Assembly (NCBI RefSeq): GCF_000151315.2 | Contig: NW_011887310.1 | Coordinates: 99,851-134,726 of the forward strand | Origin: Capsaspora owczarzaki ATCC 30864 | Lineage: Eukaryota; Opisthokonta; Filasterea | Direction: 5' to 3' | DNA: 34,876 nucleotides | Shown: positions 1 through 9,518 of the stretch, in pieces | Position numbering within the stretch: the stretch's first letter is position 1 | How the letters are laid out: every line of letters begins with the position of its first letter | The notes under the pieces: generated by a model | What the model was told of the DNA's origin: nothing | What the model saw: only the letters and a program-made list of their open reading frames with translations | The model's database searches: none | Program-made: the position numbers and the translations under genes

Positions 1-1111
1 ATAGGGGAGAGAGAGAGAGAGAGCTGGTGGAATGACGTACACTCATGGCAAGAAAGACCTTCAGGCAGGAGCCAGATGAACAAAGCAACAACAGAGAGAC
101 AGAGAAGCACAATGTGAGTCAAGATGAACAGCACAGCAAAGGACAAGGAAAGGCAAGGAAAGGAAAGGAAAGGAAAGAACAATGGAAAACAGAGAGAGAG
201 AAGCATTAGAAACCGCACTTCTTTCAACGAAGAAGACAATGTGATGGCGATGCAAGAAAGCGCAGTTCAAAAAAGGCACACACATGGACGAAGGACGAAG
301 CATTGAAGAAGAAGAAGAAGAAGAAGAAGAAAGATGAAGACGAAGAAGAAGGGAAAAAAAAAAAAAAAGAGATCGCGATTTCAAAACCACATGGTCGAAT
401 ACAAACGCATGGTCAGCTCAAAGGGGGAGGCGAAAGCGGAGAAAGGGGAAGAGAAGGAAAGACAGAGATTGAGAGATTGAGAGAATGAGAAGAAGGGTGA
501 TGAATTGGCATGGCATCCGAACCGAAGAAACGTTGAAAAGCGAAAAAGAGAAAAAAAGAAAAACGAGAGATTGAAAAAAAAAAAAAAAACGTGGAAGTAT
601 TGGAAAATAAAATAAAATAAATAAAAAAATAAAAAATAGGAACGAGTTCTTACAATAAAAATGAAGAGTGAAAACTCAAACAAGAAGGAAAAAACAAACC
701 TGGAAATGGTGATGATGTCAGGACACCAGCGAGTCCCGTCATCATCCGTCTATACTGCGAACAATGCTTGGCTCTAATTTGCGTCAGGGTGGAATGAAAA
801 TCGGGCCCCAAGCGCACAGCACAGCTAATCAGTGATGCAGCGACAAAGACAGCGAAATTGGCTTGCTGTGCCGATTTGCTGTGTGTTTGTGTTGTTTGTT
901 TGCTGTGTGTTTGTCTTCCAGGAATGTGCACTCATTAGTGAAAGCTGGTGACAGAGTCGCGAGCTTTGCGTTGCTTGACTATCCAAGAAATCCGGTCAAA
1001 ACTTCCGGAACCAATTCAACTTGTCGCAGAGATTGAACGCTCGTATGAATACATTAATAGAAGACAGAAAGTCACAGTCAACACAGAAAACCAAACACCA
1101 ACCAACTACGT
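1..1111. other. Purine-rich intergenic DNA, no convincing gene
   Basis: The plus strand is strongly A/G-rich from the window edge to about 700, with a GA microsatellite near positions 9-24, GAA-type repeats around 303-345 and several A runs. Open frames here translate to Lys/Glu/Arg or Phe/Leu/Ser low complexity and match no family I recognise. Positions 700-1111 are mixed in composition and lie directly downstream of the minus-strand gene that ends at 1112. Other genes in this window have pyrimidine-rich sense-strand sequence before the start codon. The purine-rich plus strand here could therefore be the upstream region of a minus-strand gene beyond the left edge; this is inference. Confidence 0.5.
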
Positions 1112-1483
1112 TCACAGAACAAACGTCTGGTTGAAAGTACCCGGGAGATACGCAGTCGGGATGACACGACAAATCATGCACTTATCTTGACGTCGAATCA
1201 TTTCTTGAGCGCACGCCACGCAAACACATGCGTGGCAGCAAGGCATCAGCTTGGCTGTAGTCGGAGCGTTGTAACACAGCATACATTCGCGATCGCTGAC
1301 CTGAACAAACGTCTGGTCGAAAGAACCCTTCAGGTACGAAGTCGGGACTACACGACAAACCATGCACTTGTCCTGACGTCGAATCATTTCTTGAGCGCAC
1401 GCCACGCAAACACATGCGTGGCAGCAAGGCATCAGCTTGGCTGTAGTCGGAGCGTTGTAACATAGCATGCATTCACGATCGCC
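1112..1483 (-). repeat. Tandem duplication of the RING-finger coding unit (186 bp x 2)
   Basis: Two adjacent 186-bp units (about 1298-1483 and 1112-1297) encode RING fingers that are almost identical over about 42 residues: C-x2-C, then PCCH-x3-C-x2-C, then C-x2-C. At DNA level the central 105 bp differ at only a few positions, while the short tails after the last cysteines have diverged (KGSFDQTF versus PGTFNQTF). The period is 62 codons, so the frame is kept. This looks like a recent in-frame duplication or one kept uniform by gene conversion. Confidence 0.9.
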
Positions 1484-4400
1484 GTGTGGGCTCTCTTCCG
1501 TCGCCTCAACCTGATCCGGATCACCCTTCAGCTGAGCAGGGATTTGGCCAAAGGTTGGTCGGTCGTGTCGATCAGGCTTCAGGCAAGCAAGCGCAAGCTT
1601 CGCGACTTCAGTGGCAGCGAGTTTGTCTGCAGCGCTCCATGTGATCGACGCATCCAACTCGGAATCGAATTGACCGTGCGTTGAAAGAGCAGTCTTCACT
1701 GCGCTTGTAAGCACGCTACCAGGCTGCTGCCCAGTCAGCAGCTCGAGCAGAATCATGCCGTAGGAGTACACGTCCGTTTTGATGGAGACCTTGCCTTCAT
1801 CACGGTACTGAGGGCAAATGTATTGGGGAGTTCCTTGAATCGTCTGCGTCTGGATGTAGCTTTGTGTGGCCGTCTGAGCTGGTGCAGAGCGTGTCAGACC
1901 AAAGTCGGCGACCTTTGCAGTAAAGTGAGCGTCCAGCAAAACATTGTCCGTCTTGAGATCCAAGTGGAACAGCGGCTGACGCGGAATGGCAGTCTGCACA
2001 AAGTGCAGAGCGCTCGCAATCTCGGTTGCGATTCTCTGGCGTTGTGGCCAACTCAGAGCAGGCGTGCCATTGTTGCAGTCCAGACGATCGCGCACCGAAC
2101 CGTTTGCCATCAGTTCGTACACCAAGCAGCATTCGCCGCCTTCGTGAGCATAGCACATGATAGTGACAATATTCGGGTGGCGAAAGCGCGAGAGGGATTC
2201 GAGTTCGGCCTGAAATTGAGCGATGCCTTGCATAGAATCGGCCGCCAAACGTTTGACAGCAACTTGTGCACCACCCCAGATGCCAGAGTACACACTACCA
2301 AAGCCGCCGCCCCCAATGCGCCGGGAAGGCGCGAAGTTGCCAGTGGCTTGCGAAACCTCTTGCATGCCAACTCGAGGAATAGTGGTCGCGATTGCTGGAA
2401 CTTGGATGGCTGAGGACGATGAGGAATCAGGCTGTGCGATCGGCGCATCTGCGGGACATCGAGAGGCCTTGAATATGTTCAGAGCCTGTCGCTGCAGCTC
2501 AGATGGCTCCTCGATGCGTGATAAACTGCGTTGTAATACTGGCTGAATGAAGGAGAGCCATTCATCGCGAACCAGCGTCCGTTGCGAATGATCACAACTC
2601 AACTCCTTGTTTGGAAGGACGGCTGCAAGCACCACAGAATGAATCTCAAACAGACATGGATCTGCCACATCCATTGCACACTTTGTGCACCGCAGGTAGG
2701 TTTGCCAAGTAATACCCGTGTACCAGTTCGCAGTCAAATCGTCGACAACGCCAGCAAGCACATCGAGGAGATTGCCTGGAGAAGCGCCGCGCACGACAAT
2801 CACTAGATCAATCACATCCTCTTCCGTGCGACGATGGACCTGAATTAGAGCTCGATGCTGGTTTCTGCTGACGAGCACACAATCTCGCCAGGGGGTCATG
2901 TTGAACTCGAGGTGGTGCAGCCGGGCAATAACTCGCGAGAAGAAACCAGCGGGCATGAAGGCTGTCCGCATCACCAGAGTGGCCTCATGTGGCTCGTCCT
3001 TGTGAGGATTGGCGGACCATGCACTGCTCTCGGGCTGTCCAACAGGCAGAAAAGAAGGCACAAGGTAGCGGGCTTCGGTTGTTTCAGCGTCAGCGAGCGG
3101 ATACAGGAGTTCGTATCGTTGAAGTAGAACGAGGAGCTGATCACACACAGCGGGGTCCAAGTTCCTCCAAACGTGTGCAAGCAGATCAGCACGAGCCAGA
3201 ATGCCCTTCTTGACCCACTTGTGCCTCTGAGTGATCACACCAGTCAACACGGTTTTCGTAAACCACTGTGGATTGATAATGACGAGTTCATCATTCTCGG
3301 CGGCCGTCTGCACTACAGGACTGGTCGCAGAGGCGGCGCCAGCGGCGTGACCCATGCGATGAAGAACGATCCATCCTTGATAACGCAAAAGTTGCATGAA
3401 CTCTTCCACTCCTCTACGAGAAAGCCCGCAATGTTTCCCGCCAAGCACGACAACTTCATTCCATCGCAGGAGCGGCGACTTCTTCTCGGCCTCCATTGTA
3501 TTCGCGAGATCACGCAGCAGATCACGGAACTGCGGGTAGCGGCCGTCGATCTCCAAATTGTAAAATGGCATCTTTCGACCTGCCTGGAGCACTGCCGCTT
3601 TGAGCTCCGGCATGGTCGAGGCGCTTGCGGCTGTGCTCGCGTTGAGGTAAACAGTCGAGAGAATGTTGAAAGAGGTGTGCGTTTTCTTGAAAACGTGCAG
3701 CAGTTCTTCTAGATTCTCTTGCTGCTCTTGTTGTCGCTGCGGCGTGTATGATTCGCCGTCAATGTGGGTGCCGACAAGAATGACATCGACGTTCGGAACT
3801 CGAGCAAGCAAGCTGCGTAGCCAGAACGCCAGGCGCGAATTGCGCGAAATGGTTTCGCGAACGTCAAACAGGGCCAAGTAGACGGTACGTTCGCCGAGGA
3901 AGAACTGATGCGAAGCGAGGTACAGCTCTTGACCAGCAAAGTCCCAAATGTTCAGAATCATGGGCTCTTTATCGCGAAGAATGACAGAGGAAATGTCAAT
4001 TCCATCGGTAGAGGTAGTCTTGATCGTGTTGCTGCCCGCGAAAAACCTGACCACTGCATTGCGCTCATGCTGAGCAATGCCGTGAACAAGTGATGACTTC
4101 CCAACAGCGGGATCGCCAAGTAACACCACACGAACTTCTCGGCAGCGAACAGAATCGTGTCTGCGTTGGTCGCGCATGGTTCTGGACGTGACGAAATCGT
4201 CCAGTCCAAAGTCAGAAATACAGTCACCCAGCCGGTACCAGAAGATTTAACTAAAATAAAGCTCTTACATTTCGCACGATGGAGCACTCCGACGCAAAGC
4301 TATTTCCACGTAATACCCGATCTGATTCTCGTTCAAACTACGAACTCTCCTTGTAAACACATGATAATACTGGCGTCAACAAACCAAAAGTACATACTAG

Positions 4401-5469
4401 AGGGAGCTCAGAATTTTGTTGTCTTGAAGTGCTTCAGCAATCGCGCGCGCTCCCTCATCGCCAATCTGATTTTTGTGCAGACTGTCCATCCCTCCATCAG
4501 TGAGCACTCTTCTGAATCGCCCACTCTCATGCATCAGTCAAAGTGAGATGACTTACGAGAGCGTAGTCAGCGTCTTGTTCACCTTGAGTGCCTCGGCAAT
4601 GGTCTGCGCTCCAGCATCGCCAATCTGATTCTGACTCAGACTGTTCATCCCCTTCAGTGAGCACTCTGAATGCCCCCTACTCGATCGCCCACTCGCATGC
4701 GTCAGTCAATGTGAAATGCCTTACCTGAGCTCGATCAGCTTCGTGTTCACTTTGAGTGCTTCAGCAATCGCTTGTGCTCCAACATCGCCAATCTGATTCC
4801 CCCACAGACTGTCCATCCCCTTCAGTGAGCACTCTGAATACTCTCTGCGGGATCACTTCCTCACATGCATCAGTCAAAGTGAGATGGCTTACTCGAACTC
4901 AGACAGGGTCGTGTTCACTTTGAGCGCCTCAGCAATTGCCTGCGCTCCAGCATTGCCAATCTGATTCCGTTGCAGACTGTCCATCCCCTCCTCCATCAGT
5001 GAGCTCTCAATGCCATCTGCTGAAATCACCACTCATATCATCAATAAAAATGAGACGCCTTACTAGAGGTGAGTCATCGTCGTGTTCACTTTGAGTGCCT
5101 CAGCAATCGCCTGCGCTCCAGCATCGCCAATCCGATTCTCCCACAGACTGACCATCCCCTTCAGTGAGCACTCGGAATGTACTCTTCTGAATCACCCACT
5201 CACATGCATGCAGTCAAAGTGAGATGCCTTACAGGAGCCGCTTCACCGCTTTGTTCACTTTGAGTGCTTCAGCGATCGCCTTCGCTTCTTCATCGCCAAT
5301 CTGCCTCTCAGCCAGACTGTTCCCCTCCATCTTTGTCAGCACACACGCGCTGTCAACAACTGTGTTCCAAATCAACCTGGCTTTCTTCTTACTCGAGCTG
5401 TCTACTCCCATTCCTGACTAGATCAGACAACTCGCGCTGTCTCTCTGTCATATTCTGATAGGACAGCAT
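1112..5469 (-). CDS. LRR-Roc-COR-TKL kinase with two C-terminal RING fingers
   Basis: Predicted signalling protein of 1,239 aa. I place exons at 5469-5393, 5316-5233, 5147-5064, 4976-4893, 4808-4725, 4640-4557, 4481-4398, 4337-4269 and 4181-1112. All eight introns are phase 2, and the summed CDS is an exact multiple of three. Residues about 20-210 are ribonuclease-inhibitor-type LRRs (NQIGDAGAQAIAEALKVN pattern). A Roc GTPase follows, with P-loop GDPAVGKS (239-246), DFAGQE (297-302) and VGTHID (353-358), then a COR-like region. The TKL kinase is closest to the Pelle/IRAK style: IGGGGFGSVY (839-848), AVK lysine about 860, HLD replacing HRD with LKTDN (956-963), and DFG (976-978). Two C3HC4-type RING fingers end the protein (about 1119-1180 and 1181-1239). 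Roc-COR kinases act as regulated GTPase-kinases, and RING fingers usually recruit E2 enzymes. The combined role (sensing through LRRs, then phosphorylation and ubiquitination) is inference. The ATG at 5469 was chosen because its exon ends in a good GTAAGA donor and completes the first LRR in phase. ATG 4177 would give a protein lacking the LRRs. Confidence 0.88.
4398..5316 (-). repeat. Tandem LRR exon-intron units (84-bp exons, about 168-bp period)
   Basis: Six consecutive exons of exactly 84 bp (5316-5233, 5147-5064, 4976-4893, 4808-4725, 4640-4557, 4481-4398) each encode one 28-residue LRR, broken at the same codon position. Start-to-start spacing is 159-171 bp. The introns between them (about 75-87 bp) also resemble one another: most contain sequence related to CAGTGAGCACTC and end with a similar ATGGACAG acceptor when read on the minus strand. 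Exon and intron were therefore copied together as a unit. A seventh, diverged repeat is in 4337-4269. Confidence 0.9.
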
Positions 5470-6722
5470 TTTGGAAGCGCTTTGAAATCAAACACAGCTA
5501 AACAAACAAGAAGACTGCCCCTCAAATCGAAACAAATATTTCGCGACTTCATCCCAGTGCGACTCATTTTGTTATCTAATATTTCCCAACAAGGTGGTGG
5601 CGACGTGCGACAGAGCAGAAGCGGCGATTACGATACGGTCGCGACAGCAAAGTCTGCTCGTGGCGTCGCTCGCAAGCCGATTTTTGGAGCCTGTGATAGC
5701 ATAGAAAAATCAACACAAATGAGTAGATTCTATATTGTTGAGGGCGATGCGATAGGAGGCCTGCGTAATCTTTGGTTTAAAAAGTGGATGTAAACGATTT
5801 TTTTCAGTTGACATAAGCGCTACCGACTTAAGCCATCTCCTCAGCGGCAACCTTCGAGCAAGCAACACCATTTTTACGCCAATGATGCAAATTCATGTGA
5901 ATATTACTAATCCAAAGTATGAACTCAAAATACGGCTTTGCTCTATTGCAGCGGGCCCTGAAACCAAACCTCGGAATATAAATGTGAAAACGACCGCAGC
6001 GCAGGGGGTCAGCAGCCTGGCAACACCTGAAGATAACTAGCAATTTATATTTACAATCGTGTGGGATGTGGGGCGATCTGCGCGAGGGCTTGGGTTGGGT
6101 CGCTCGCTCGATCGGCGTTGAGGGCTTTGCACAACGGCTTGCCGCAATCCTCCTTCTACCTGTCCCTTGCACAGCACCAGTCTTTCGCACACATAATAGC
6201 AACCCACCATATCCACGAATATTTCCATCCAAATAATCGCCGCAACAACACCTCATTTCGGACGATAATCGCATCCCAAAACACCGCGCGGGGAAATTGG
6301 TGAAAACGTGTGGGACAGCACATGGCGCTACCCACCACTCAAACCCAATCCCGCTCCCTTTGCAGTCTCCTGTGTCGGCATGCATCAGCATGCACGATTC
6401 GCGCCACGCGTTGCATCGCGTCCTCTGGCCTGGACGGATGGCGACGCCAAAGAAAAGGATGGCTCGGCAGGTAATGAACTACTAAGTTCAAATCTGTGAT
6501 GAGTGGAAATGATCTCGGCGCATGCATGCCCCCCGGCCTTCACCGGCTGGTCCTTGTGTGATGCCAACGAGAGCAAGGCGATCGCCCCAAAACGTTACGC
6601 AATGGCGTCTCCAATCCATCTGATCCTCCTCCTTTTCTTTATTCTGTGCTTTTTTCTTTTTCCTGAAACTTTTATTTTTTCTTGAAGCAACGAAACAACG
6701 AATCCCTTCTCAACATCCATTT
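5470..6722. other. Intergenic region upstream of the LRR-Roc-kinase gene
   Basis: About 1.25 kb separates the start of the LRR-Roc-kinase gene from the 3' end of the next minus-strand gene. The longest open frame (about 5828-6391, minus) is Cys/Arg-rich, matches no domain I know and has no clear splice partner. I found no further LRR-like exon here. Promoter elements for the gene at 5469 should lie in this stretch, but no distinct TATA box stands out. Confidence 0.5.
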
Positions 6723-6728
6723 TTTATT
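6723..6728 (-). terminator. Polyadenylation hexamer AATAAA for the PycTM-like gene
   Basis: On the minus strand an AATAAA hexamer lies about 25 nt after the TGA at 6755-6753. It would give a very short 3' UTR. It supports the stop codon and strand of the adjacent gene but has not been confirmed with transcript ends. Confidence 0.5.
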
Positions 6729-6752
6729 GAATGTGTGCTGCGCTTGCTGCGC

Positions 6753-8150
6753 TCAGCCGTCCTGATCATACAAGCTCGCCACAAGATGCAACAGCTGCAC
6801 TGCGATGAAGGCAATCACCAGACCAAAGAGCCACAAGAACGATTTCGAGAGAATGTCTTGCTTGCGCTTTCGAATGTAGCTCAGCTTGAGTAGTTGCGAC
6901 GACAGCTCGGTCGCAACGTCGTCCTCGTCCATGGCCGTAACTTGGGCCAGATACGTTGGCAGCGAAGGCTGCATCATGCCGTTCTTGTCCATCCTCCACA
7001 GCAGAAACGTGTTGGGTGGCTCAAGCCCCCCGTTGTCTACATGCTTGGAGGGGTTTTCGGCTGGGAAGATGGCTCTCAACGTGAGCTGGACGTGGTAGAC
7101 AATCTGCAAACCAGCAGGCAGAAAAAAAAAAAAAAGAAAGAAAGAAAAAAAAAGAAGAGACAATCAGCACAATGTCAGTCCCGTGTTCCCCGTTTGTATG
7201 TGTGAAAAAAGCGAGTAAGCGTCTTTGCGCTGGTCAGCGAGAAAAAAAAAACAACAAAAAACAAACTTGTAGTAACTTGCCATGGCGGAAAAGAGGAGCA
7301 AGCCGAAGAGCATTGCACCAATAAATCCACTGTAGCCTCGATTCAACAATGCCTGTAGTACTTCCATACCGCCTGCCTCGAACAGAGCGCCACTGCACAT
7401 CACAGTCGTCATGAGCAAAATGGCAGGTGAGCGAGGGGAAGGGACAAAACACAGTGCAGACAAAGTGCTTGACAATCACCTCAATAACACTGATTCAAAG
7501 GCGACAATCATGCCTGCCACAACCACCAGCCCGGGTGCCATCAAATGAGTACAGTACCACCATGATTCAAGACATCAACATGTCCACGTTCGCTGCAAAA
7601 AAAACCACGAGACTGTGGATGGCTCAGCAGCATACCTGCTTTGGTGTCGAGGAATCGAATCGTCTCCTGCGTGTCCTCTATGGCCGTCTTGAGAAAGTCG
7701 ATATGCAGCTTTGTAGCACGCGGCCGTGTTCGCCGTTCCACTCCAGTCTCACTGGCGGTGCCTGGAGTGAGTGCGAGAAGCGAATCGCTCGCTTTCGAGT
7801 CTGCCTTCCAATCTTCAGCCATACATACAGCGCAACAAACCGGTCAGCTGAAACAAACCAAAAAGCGTTTTTGCATATACAACCAAAAACGCCTCAACAG
7901 CAGTGTTCCGAGTGCATGTATCGATCATCTCGCTGCATGTGAAAGCGCGAATAAACATCCCACAGCTCGACATGTTCGCTACACCCGCATCGCATCGGCC
8001 ACCCCGAACGCGACCCTCCTCCGCCTCCTGTCGCTCCGTTGTGCTCCTACCTTCTGTGGCTGCATCATCGACGCTGCCGTTGCTGTGCCCTTGCGTCCGA
8101 GCGTTCCCTTGTTGTTGTTGTTGTTGCTGCCCTTTGTTTTTCTTTGCCAT
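6753..8150 (-). CDS. PycTM-like (Pycsar effector family) membrane protein
   Basis: I reconstruct five exons: 8150-8051, 7812-7636, 7513-7480, 7392-7263 and 7103-6753, giving 263 aa with matching phases throughout. The N-terminus (1-70) is a polar tail with a seven-Gln run. A helix with RFLDTKAG (86-93) follows, then hydrophobic segments at about 92-112 (weak), 124-147 and 236-256. Before the last segment is an amphipathic stretch (about 196-232, YLAQVTAMDEDDVATELS then KLSYIRKRKQDIL). The order D-T/A-K-A motif, membrane segments, YL..L...E.....L..QL..LS.I...K, final membrane helix matches my memory of the bacterial PycTM domain (formerly DUF5706). That family disrupts membranes when cyclic pyrimidine signals are made during phage infection. 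The eukaryotic role is unknown. The 34-bp exon and the GTTTTT donor at 7262 are the weakest calls. An alternative start at 7822 gives a shorter N-terminus. Confidence 0.66.
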
Positions 8151-8556
8151 GTTGTTTTTTTCCCACTGTTATTTTCAAAAGCAACAAAAAACGAGTGTCT
8201 TTTGTTCAAAACTTGCGAAAAAGCATTGCGAATTCAAATTCGAAATCTTGTTGATTTTCGTTTTGTTTTTCGTTTGTGCTGAGAAACCGGGCTCTGCAAC
8301 AGCTGAGCGTCTGCGAGCGACCGACCAACAAAATCTGATTTCGTTTGTTCTTTCGTTCTTGCTGCGTTGGCTGTTGCTGCACATTTTTTCCCCAACCCAC
8401 ACAGCCATTGCCCGGCATCACCCTCCTTGCGCGATCGGTCGACTTGCAGCCCTCGCATTGGGTCAGCGGCGCACGACCTGCTCTCGGCCAAAGCTCATTC
8501 TCGACTTTCACAAACAAGTGCGTTTGAAAAACTTTTCAACCAGAAATTTTGGCGCG

Positions 8557-8595
<39 letters not shown>

Positions 8596-9518
8596 TTCCA
8601 ATGCATTTCCAGCCAAATTGTTCCAACACGAAATAATCGAAATAATAGAAAAACGAAGGAAATAAAAAAAAAAAGCCAACGTCGCATGGTCGTCGTCTGG
8701 GCGTTGCGGCGTTGCTGTGTTTGAGCGGGGCAACTGGAGGCGCTGCGCCCACGCCGGCTGCACCAAATCGCGTCTGCGCAACACGCCTGTGACGGCCGCA
8801 TCGACGCCGGATGGATTGTTTTGACAATACCGTCGCCGCCGTTCATTTTTTTTTTCACTTAAATAAGTTCAAGAGATCGTCGTTTTTTTTTTTTTTTTTT
8901 TTTTCTTGTTCGACTGTTTGCGGCTTCGTCTCCAGCTTCGTCTGGCACCTGGGGAGATGCGCGATGCACTGGCAAGCGTCTTTTCGTGTGCTGATTGTGC
9001 GGGTGTGAGCGCCGACGCGCCCGGACTGCCCCAGTTGCGTTCCTCGACTTCCGCACTGTGGTGGCGTTGACACGAGGCTTTTTCTTTTTTTTTTTATTTT
9101 CTTTTTATTTTTTATTTTTTTCCAATGGAAACGCATTGACTTTTTTCCCATTTTTCTTTCTTTGGCCTTCCATTTGCTTCTGCAGTCCTTTTTTTTTTTC
9201 TTTTTTTTTTTCCTTCCATTTTTTTTTAATTTTTTATTTAATTTTTTTGAACATTTTGGCGCGAAAATCCGAGTTGGACGACTCCTCTTTTTCCCTTCTC
9301 CCCCAAAGCTGCCCTTTCGTGTTGGTCGATCGATCGTCGCAGTCACACACCATCACCGAGGTTGGCGTTCGTTCACACCCCCCTACAACCCCCATCGCTC
9401 CAACTTGCTGCTGTTTGATCGCGGTGCGCCTTTTTGGCTTTTTGTATGGCAGAATCGTCCCTCTGATTTTTTTTATTTTGCTGTATTTTTTTTTTTTTTT
9501 TTTTCCATCAGAGCAACC
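8151..9518. promoter_or_regulatory. Divergent intergenic region with long T tracts
   Basis: This 1.37-kb region separates two divergently oriented genes, the PycTM-like gene (minus) and the BET gene (plus). It contains T runs of about 35 (8558-8592) and 22 (8883-8904), and dense T-rich sequence at 9080-9260 and 9470-9504, the last ending 15 bp before the BET ATG. Open frames across it are poly-Phe or poly-Lys artefacts. Such T tracts often exclude nucleosomes, so a bidirectional promoter role is plausible. That role is inference. Confidence 0.55.

Noticed and set aside
61-683. Open frames in the left purine-rich region
   Set aside because: They consist of Lys/Glu or Phe/Leu/Ser repeats from GA and A runs.
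4398-5316. Regularly spaced repeats that could suggest a CRISPR-like or satellite array
   Set aside because: The repeated 84-bp blocks translate into in-phase LRRs and are bounded by splice sites, so they are exons.
5828-6391. 187-aa minus-strand frame as a gene or first exon of the LRR-Roc-kinase
   Set aside because: No domain, no suitable splice partner, and a good first exon exists at 5469-5393.
7541-7630. Alternative acceptor TTTTTTTTGCAG near 7595 for the PycTM-like gene
   Set aside because: It has a better pyrimidine tract, but the exon would reach a stop within nine codons; the acceptor at 7514 keeps the DTKAG helix continuous with a membrane segment. It may still be used in a nonproductive isoform.
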